From Archaeoglobaceae archaeon (GTDB lineage Archaea > Halobacteriota > Archaeoglobi > Archaeoglobales > Archaeoglobaceae): 10,363 bases of DNA. Positions within the stretch are counted from its first letter, which is position 1. Each line of letters starts with the position of its first letter. Positions 6,681 through 10,363 of the stretch are shown one piece after another. The notes beneath the pieces are model-generated. The model was given only the letters and a program-made list of their open reading frames with translations, was not told the origin of the DNA and did no database searches. A program made the translations under genes and the position numbers. Where the stretch lies: the NCBI GenBank assembly GCA_027016055.1, contig JALWBF010000090.1, forward strand, positions 1 through 10,363. Reading direction: 5' to 3'.

Positions 6681-7355
6681 TCAGGGTTCGACCAAAGTTC
6701 CGATTTCGGCGTAATCCCCCTCAACTACCCTCTTTATGTTTTCTGGCTCACCCAAGAACACGATCGTTCTAATCCCGCTTCTCTGAATGATCTTTATGGA
6801 AAGAACGTCGAGCGGAAAGTTTCCTCCGGCTTCAGCCGATAGCTTCAGAACGATCTTTAGCAGTTCATCCGCTTTGATCTTATCGAATCTTCTTGCGTTA
6901 GGATTCCTCCTCGGATCATCAGAGTAAATTCCGTCTACTGATGTAGCGTTCAGAAACAGATCGGCTTTGACGAACTCAGCCAGCAGTGCCGATGTTGCAT
7001 CGGTCGTGTGCCCGGGAAAAGTTCCGCCCATCACAACCACGTTATGATTCAGAGATAGCTCGTAGGCTTCCCTGAAATCCTTAGGAATAACCTTCGGTGC
7101 ATTGCTTAAAGCTGAACAAAGCAGCATCGCGTTAATTCTCGTAACTTCGATTCCTATGTAATCGCAAAGGGTGTTGTCGGCACCAAGCCTTTTGGCAGTT
7201 TTTATGTATTCCCTCGCAATTTTCCCGCCACCAACGACCACGAATACCTTGTTTCCCTCCGAAATTTCCTCAATAGCTTCGGCAAATCTTCTTATCCTTT
7301 CGGCATCGAAATCTCTCATTAAAACCGAACCGCCCAACGACAGAACTATCTTCAT
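6681..7355 (-). CDS. pyrH: UMP kinase, archaeal type
   Basis: This amino-acid-kinase-family enzyme phosphorylates UMP to UDP with ATP in the cytoplasm, a step in pyrimidine nucleotide synthesis. With the start at 7355 it has 224 residues, the usual archaeal length. Visible motifs are MKIVLSLGGSVL (1-12, phosphate binding), VVVGGGKIAREYI (about 39-51), the DYIGIEVTRINAMLL helix, GGTFPGHTTDATSALLAEF and the nucleotide-binding ATSVDGIYSDDPRRNP. The frame is open 30 codons further to an ATG at 7445, but that extension lies before the lysine/glycine strand that begins every family member and has no counterpart in it, so I reject it. A weak TATA-like box sits 30 bases before 7355. The MfnE-like kinase at 9429 shares the fold but is clearly a different subfamily. 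It is followed by rlmE on the same strand. Confidence 0.95.
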   Translation of the reverse strand: MKIVLSLGGSVLMRDFDAERIRRFAEAIEEISEGNKVFVVVGGGKIAREYIKTAKRLGADNTLCDYIGIEVTRINAMLLCSALSNAPKVIPKDFREAYELSLNHNVVVMGGTFPGHTTDATSALLAEFVKADLFLNATSVDGIYSDDPRRNPNARRFDKIKADELLKIVLKLSAEAGGNFPLDVLSIKIIQRSGIRTIVFLGEPENIKRVVEGDYAEIGTLVEP

Positions 7356-7377
7356 CCGGCTGAAGTTATCAACTGGA

Positions 7378-7385
7378 ATTAAATC
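7378..7385 (-). promoter_or_regulatory. Weak TATA-like box of pyrH
   Basis: GATTTAAT on the minus strand, preceded by AAATT, 31 bases before ATG 7355. It is weak on its own but sits at the same distance as the other boxes in the window. Confidence 0.35.
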
Positions 7386-7534
7386 AATTTCGACGATTGT
7401 CCTTAGCCCGTCTTTGGTGATTCCGCAATACGAAGAAATCTGCAAGCGCTTGGCTTAGATATGAAATGGCAAATCTATACTGAGCGATCAAACGACGATC
7501 GGCGGAGATTGTTGCGGAATAGCAATTGCCCTCG

Positions 7535-7550
7535 ATTTTCGAATTTTCGA
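7535..7550. repeat. Tandem 8-base repeat upstream of fwdD
   Basis: Two perfect back-to-back copies of ATTTTCGA, with a third TCGA just before them (7532-7535), 17 bases upstream of the fwdD TATA box. This is a possible regulator site. Elsewhere in the 241-base divergent gap (7356-7596) I see only a GCAATTGC palindrome (7522-7529) and the promoters. Confidence 0.35.
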
Positions 7551-7567
7551 TAACTTCACCAATAACG

Positions 7568-7575
7568 TTAAATAA
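7568..7575 (+). promoter_or_regulatory. TATA box of the fwdDB operon
   Basis: TTAAATAA, 29 bases before the ATG at 7597. No Shine-Dalgarno sequence precedes that ATG, so a leaderless message is predicted. Confidence 0.5.
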
Positions 7576-7596
7576 TCAATATTAATTCTGACAAAC

Positions 7597-7977
7597 ATGG
7601 AATTCATTCTCATCTCCGGAAGGACGATGCATCAGGGTGAAACGCTCCATCAGAAGTGCAGTGAGGAGTATATGAAAGCGTGCGCCATCTGCGAGATGAA
7701 TCCCGAAGATATGAAGGAATTGGGCGTCAAGGATGGTGATATCGTGAGGGTAAAGTCTGAAGCCGGAGAGGTTAACGTTTACGTTAAGCCTTGTGAGGGC
7801 TTGGACAGAGGGATAGTTTTCATACCGATGGGTCCTTGGGCTAACGCAGTAGTTCCGGCCGGAACGGATTCAACCGGAATGCCGAGCTTCAAGGGAATTA
7901 AGGTTAGGATTGAGAAATCCGATGGAAGGGTTTTGAGGGGAGACGAACTGGTGAGGAGGTATGAGTTTGAGGGTTGA
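7597..7977 (+). CDS. fwdD: Formylmethanofuran dehydrogenase subunit D, molybdopterin dinucleotide-binding
   Basis: This 126-residue protein is the small subunit carrying the molybdopterin-dinucleotide-binding barrel of formylmethanofuran dehydrogenase. In other molybdopterin enzymes this domain is the C-terminal part of the large subunit; here it is separate and pairs with FwdB. Recognisable pieces are LISGRTMHQGETLHQKCSEE at the N-terminus, then MNPEDMKELGVKDGDIVRV (typical 'obey-the-fold' helix-turn-strand of this domain), GIVFIPMGPWANAVV and GTDSTGMPSFKGIKV. It leads an operon and overlaps fwdB. Whether the metal is tungsten (Fwd) or molybdenum (Fmd) cannot be decided from this subunit; the fwd name follows usual practice. 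The start ATG is fixed by family length and TATA spacing. Confidence 0.94.
   Translation: MEFILISGRTMHQGETLHQKCSEEYMKACAICEMNPEDMKELGVKDGDIVRVKSEAGEVNVYVKPCEGLDRGIVFIPMGPWANAVVPAGTDSTGMPSFKGIKVRIEKSDGRVLRGDELVRRYEFEG
7953..7960 (+). promoter_or_regulatory. Strong Shine-Dalgarno site that decides the fwdB start
   Basis: GAGGAGGT ends directly against ATG 7961 (no spacer) but 6 bases before TTG 7967, the normal spacing. It lies inside the end of fwdD, so fwdB is translated by internal initiation on the operon message. Confidence 0.6.
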
Positions 7978-9286
7978 AGACGTCGTTTGCCCGTTTTGCG
8001 GATGCCTTTGCGATGACATAGTCGTGTATATAGAAAACAACGAGATAAAGGAGGTTGAAAATGCTTGCAAGTTCGGAGCTCACAGATTTTTAGCCGTTAA
8101 GAAGCACAGGATAAAGGCTCCGATGATTAGGGAGGGGCAGGAATTCAAGGAAGTCAGCTACGACGAGGCGATAAAAAAAGCCGTCGAGATTTTAACCGAA
8201 GCTAAGAAGCCACTCCTCTACGGCTTCTCCTCAACGAGTTGCGAGGTTCATGAAGTGGCAATAGAGCTTGCCGAATTGCTCGGAGCTGTAATCGATAACA
8301 CAGCCTCCGTTTGCCACGGTCCAAGCATTTTAGCCGTGCAGGAAGTCGGCTATCCTTCCGTTACGCTTGGAGAGGTAAAGAACAGAGCGGATCTCGTTAT
8401 TTACTGGGCTTGCAATCCGATGCACGCACATCCGAGGCACATGTCGAGATATACAACATTTCCGAGGGGTATGTTCACCGACAAAGGAAAGTTGGAGAGG
8501 TTTTTGGTCGTAGTCGATGTCAGAAGAACGGAAACTGCTGAAATGGCGGATCTCTTCATTAAGGTCAAGCCGGGTTACGATTTCGAGGTTCTGAACGCTC
8601 TCAGAACTATTCTGAACAAGGGAGACATCCCGCATGAAGAGGTCGGCGGGGTTAAAAAGGAAACGTTGATGGAACTTGCGGAGAGGATGAAAAACTGTAG
8701 GTTCGGGATCCTATTCTTTGGCGTTGGCTTGACTATGAGTAGGGGGAAGCACAGAAATATAGTCGAAGCCATTAAGCTCGTGAGGGATCTGAACCGCTAC
8801 ACGAAGTTCAGCATAATGGCTATGAGAGGACACTACAACGTTACCGGATTCAACGAAGTTTCGAGCTGGGAAACGGGATATCCATTCGCAGTTGACTTCA
8901 CGAGGGGATATCCTTGGTATAACCCCGGAGAAACGGATGCGAATTCGTTGCTGCAGAACAAGGATGTTGATGCGGTCTTGGTTATAGCTTCAGACCCGGC
9001 AGCGCACTTCCCGAGGGAATCGGTCAGATACCTTGCTAAGATTCCGCTGATAGTGATAGATCCTTTCGAAAGTCTGACGAGCAGAATAGCCGATGTTGTC
9101 ATACCTTCGAAGGTCATGGGAATCGAAGCTGAGGGATCGGCTTACAGAATGGATGCAGTTCCTCTTAGGCTGAAGAAGATCATAGAAGCTGATGGTCTGC
9201 TTTCCGATTTGGAGATAATGGAAAGGATTTTGGAGGGCGTCAAGCGTAAGCTGAGCAGTAAAAGTGAGATCGCTGTGGAAAGGTAG
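7967..9286 (+). CDS. fwdB: Formylmethanofuran dehydrogenase subunit B, catalytic
   Basis: This is the catalytic subunit of formylmethanofuran dehydrogenase, which interconverts formylmethanofuran and CO2 plus methanofuran. It works reductively in methanogens and oxidatively in sulfate-reducing Archaeoglobus. With the TTG start it has 439 residues, the family length. CPFCGCLCDD plus a later Cys (Cys8, 11, 15 and 34) binds a [4Fe-4S] cluster, and ASVCHGPS contains Cys116 (a normal TGC codon), matching the cysteine that binds tungsten in the known Methanothermobacter structure; some family members use selenocysteine there. NPMHAHPRHM, ASDPAAHFPRE and VVIPSKVMGIEAEGSAYRMD are further family motifs. 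The gene overlaps fwdD by 11 bases (17 if ATG 7961 is used). Subunits A, C, F and G are not in the window, so the rest of the complex must be encoded elsewhere. Confidence 0.96.
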   Translation: MRVEDVVCPFCGCLCDDIVVYIENNEIKEVENACKFGAHRFLAVKKHRIKAPMIREGQEFKEVSYDEAIKKAVEILTEAKKPLLYGFSSTSCEVHEVAIELAELLGAVIDNTASVCHGPSILAVQEVGYPSVTLGEVKNRADLVIYWACNPMHAHPRHMSRYTTFPRGMFTDKGKLERFLVVVDVRRTETAEMADLFIKVKPGYDFEVLNALRTILNKGDIPHEEVGGVKKETLMELAERMKNCRFGILFFGVGLTMSRGKHRNIVEAIKLVRDLNRYTKFSIMAMRGHYNVTGFNEVSSWETGYPFAVDFTRGYPWYNPGETDANSLLQNKDVDAVLVIASDPAAHFPRESVRYLAKIPLIVIDPFESLTSRIADVVIPSKVMGIEAEGSAYRMDAVPLRLKKIIEADGLLSDLEIMERILEGVKRKLSSKSEIAVER

Positions 9287-9299
9287 CTCAAGAAAAATC

Positions 9300-9307
9300 T
9301 TTAAAAA
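9300..9307 (+). promoter_or_regulatory. TATA box of the tRNA-Pro gene
   Basis: TTTAAAAA preceded by GAAAAATC (BRE-like), first base 30 bases before the first base of the tRNA. It suggests transcription starts at or next to the mature 5' end. Confidence 0.55.
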
Positions 9308-9329
9308 GCGGATGTTTAAGTATTTAGGA

Positions 9330-9403
<74 letters not shown>

Positions 9404-9404
9404 C

Positions 9405-9416
9405 AAAGCGCTTTTT
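9405..9416 (+). terminator. Palindrome and T-tract between tRNA-Pro and the kinase gene
   Basis: AAAGCGCTTT is a perfect 10-base palindrome running into five T residues. It could stop or thin out tRNA transcription, but the kinase gene starts only 13 bases later. TTTTTAAA (9412-9419) looks like a TATA box, yet its start site would fall about 13 bases inside the kinase gene, so it cannot serve that start codon. Confidence 0.35.
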
Positions 9417-9428
9417 AAAGCGGTAGTG

Positions 9429-10031
9429 ATGATCGTCGTAAAGCTTGGTGGAAGCGTGGCATCGAACGTAAGGGGAATACTGTCTGTCTTAAGTTCAACC
9501 GGCAGGGATATCTTAATAGTTCCCGGGGGCTGGATATTTGCGGATCAAATCAGAAGGCTTAACGTTAAAGATGAGCAAGCCCATTGGATGGCGATTTTGG
9601 CGATGGAGCAGTTCGGTTACTACATCTCCGGCTTCGGTGTTGAGACAATAAAGCCCAAGGACTTCGAAGATATAGAGTTTGAAGGTATCAGGGTTCTTCT
9701 TCCCTACGAACTCATCTTACGGAACGACGAGCTTCCGCATTCTTGGGATGTAACTTCCGACAGCATAGCTATATGGATTGCATCAAAGTTAGGGATTAAT
9801 AATATCGTAAAGCTTACGGATGTCGATGGTATAATATTAAATAACAGGGTTGTCGAACGTATTCGAGCTTCCCAGCTGATCGGAATAAAAACATGCTTAG
9901 ACGACTACGCCCCAAAACTCATGATCGAGTATGGCATAGATACCTTTATCTGCAACGGGTTGTTCGCTAACAGGGTAAAAGATTATATAGCCAAGGGAAG
10001 AGCGAAAGGCACGTTGGTTGAGGGGAGGTGA
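9429..10031 (+). CDS. mfnE: MfnE-like kinase, methanofuran biosynthesis (archaeal amino-acid-kinase family)
   Basis: This 200-residue protein is an archaeal kinase related to aspartokinase and uridylate kinase (COG2054 type). In Methanocaldococcus MfnE phosphorylates 5-(aminomethyl)-3-furanmethanol phosphate to the diphosphate that is then joined to glutamyl-tyramine to make methanofuran. Visible motifs are MIVVKLGGSV (1-10), ILIVPGGWIFADQIR, LPHSWDVTSDSIAIWIASKLG, and KLTDVDGI. The PHSWDVTSDSIA stretch distinguishes this subfamily from UMP kinase and aspartokinase. The gene begins only 26 bases after the tRNA, too close for its own usual promoter. ATG 9429 is preferred over GTG 9426; only a poor GGT-type site precedes it. 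The stop overlaps or abuts the zinc-ribbon gene. Functional assignment rests on motifs plus the nearby fwdDB, whose product uses methanofuran. Confidence 0.85.
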   Translation: MIVVKLGGSVASNVRGILSVLSSTGRDILIVPGGWIFADQIRRLNVKDEQAHWMAILAMEQFGYYISGFGVETIKPKDFEDIEFEGIRVLLPYELILRNDELPHSWDVTSDSIAIWIASKLGINNIVKLTDVDGIILNNRVVERIRASQLIGIKTCLDDYAPKLMIEYGIDTFICNGLFANRVKDYIAKGRAKGTLVEGR

Positions 10032-10036
10032 TGCTG

Positions 10037-10195
10037 ATGGAAGCAAGATGCATAACGTGCGGTGCCAACTTGATAGGAACGAATTACGTCGCTTTTCCCT
10101 GCCCGGAATGCGGTCAGACAATATACAGATGCAAAAAATGTAGGAAGCTTGCGAATCCGTATAAATGTCCGAACTGCGGATTTGTAGGGCCGTGA
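10037..10195 (+). CDS. Small zinc-ribbon protein (archaeal HVO_2753-like, COG2888 type)
   Basis: This 52-residue protein is built almost wholly of four CxxC pairs: C5-C8, C22-C25, C32-C35 and C44-C47, that is two zinc-binding ribbons (RCITCG, FPCPECG, YRCKKCR, YKCPNCG). It is a conserved euryarchaeal family typically found next to the elongation factor 1-beta gene, as here, and has been proposed to bind RNA; the exact role is not settled. GGAGGTG lies 6 bases before ATG 10037. The ATG at 10031 overlaps the previous stop (TGATG) and would add two residues, but has no spacing from the site. The stop is 10 bases before the next start, so the kinase, this gene and aEF-1beta appear to form one operon. 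Confidence 0.9.
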   Translation: MEARCITCGANLIGTNYVAFPCPECGQTIYRCKKCRKLANPYKCPNCGFVGP

Positions 10196-10205
10196 GGTGG
10201 TTCGG

Positions 10206-10363
10206 ATGGGGAACGTATACATGAAGCTTAAGGTGATGCCCGAAGATGTCGACGTCGATCTCGAAAAGATATATGAGAGGATAAAGGAAGTAGCTCCGGA
10301 GAAGGTTGAGATTAAGGACTACAAGATCGAACCCATAGCCTTCGGATTGAAGGCTCTGCTGAT
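10206..10363 (+). CDS. Archaeal elongation factor 1-beta, N-terminal part cut by window
   Basis: The first 52 residues of a protein usually near 88 residues long are present. The start MGNVYMKLKVMPEDVDVDLEKI and the following helix, ending IEPIAFGLKALLI, match archaeal aEF-1beta, the guanine nucleotide exchange factor that reloads elongation factor 1-alpha with GTP on the translating ribosome. GAGGTGGT overlaps the zinc-ribbon stop codon and lies 5 bases before the ATG. The end lies outside the window. Short spacing to the zinc-ribbon gene indicates a shared message. Confidence 0.93.
   Translation, partial: MGNVYMKLKVMPEDVDVDLEKIYERIKEVAPEKVEIKDYKIEPIAFGLKALL

Noticed and set aside
7356..7445. 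A 30-residue N-terminal extension of UMP kinase to an ATG at 7445
   Set aside because: The extension precedes the LSLGGSV strand with which the family begins, gives a protein longer than archaeal UMP kinases, and the TATA-like box lies within it.
7455..7490. Possible C/D box guide RNA in the pyrH-fwdD gap (GATATGA followed by CTGA)
   Set aside because: The C box differs from RTGATGA at two positions and no convincing second box pair follows.
8312..8314. Possible selenocysteine site in fwdB
   Set aside because: The codon is TGC, ordinary cysteine, and the reading frame contains no internal TGA.
9412..9419. TTTTTAAA as a promoter for the mfnE-like gene
   Set aside because: Its expected start site falls about 13 bases inside the gene, after the essential first strand, and there is no usable start codon there.

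Overview
The window is archaeal and looks like a member of the Archaeoglobales or a close euryarchaeal relative; I cannot name genus or species. The evidence is formylmethanofuran dehydrogenase and a methanofuran-biosynthesis kinase, an archaeal UMP kinase, archaeal elongation factor 1-beta with its zinc-ribbon neighbour, TATA-type promoters, a tRNA-Pro gene without encoded CCA, and a LivK-type binding protein coupled to an aryl-CoA/F390-type ligase. No CRISPR array, insertion sequence, integrase or phage gene was seen, and no stretch over 300 bases lacks a gene.

Layout. Positions 1-2148 (minus strand) hold a two-gene operon: a phenylacetate-CoA ligase/F390 synthetase family enzyme followed by a lipoprotein of the branched-chain amino-acid transporter type, cut by the window edge. 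After an AT-rich divergent promoter region, 2365-3620 (plus) encodes a coupled pair: an anchored extracytoplasmic protein with two tandem beta-sandwich domains and a winged-helix regulator tethered by two membrane helices. Then come a TraB/PrgY-Tiki-like membrane protein (3708-4889), an HTH-plus-ACT protein (4939-5436) and a degenerate RecA/KaiC-like protein (5542-6117). The last converges on, and overlaps, an RlmE/FtsJ rRNA methyltransferase (6061-6642, minus), which lies downstream of UMP kinase (6681-7355, minus). From 7597 onward (plus) come fwdD-fwdB, tRNA-Pro(GGG), an mfnE-like kinase, a tiny zinc-ribbon protein and the start of aEF-1beta.

How it fits together. FwdDB is the molybdopterin catalytic core that interconverts CO2 and formylmethanofuran. 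The mfnE-like kinase 142 bases downstream probably helps make methanofuran, so cofactor supply and use sit together, separated by a tRNA. The pair at 2365-3620 is the best candidate for a little-described system: an outside sensor-like protein plus a membrane-bound DNA-binding partner, with an inverted repeat exactly upstream of the promoter.

A strong window-wide pattern is that nearly every transcription-unit-leading gene has a TATA-like box about 30 bases before its start codon and no Shine-Dalgarno sequence (leaderless mRNA), whereas genes inside operons have clear GGAGGTGA-like sites. I used this to revise several start codons.
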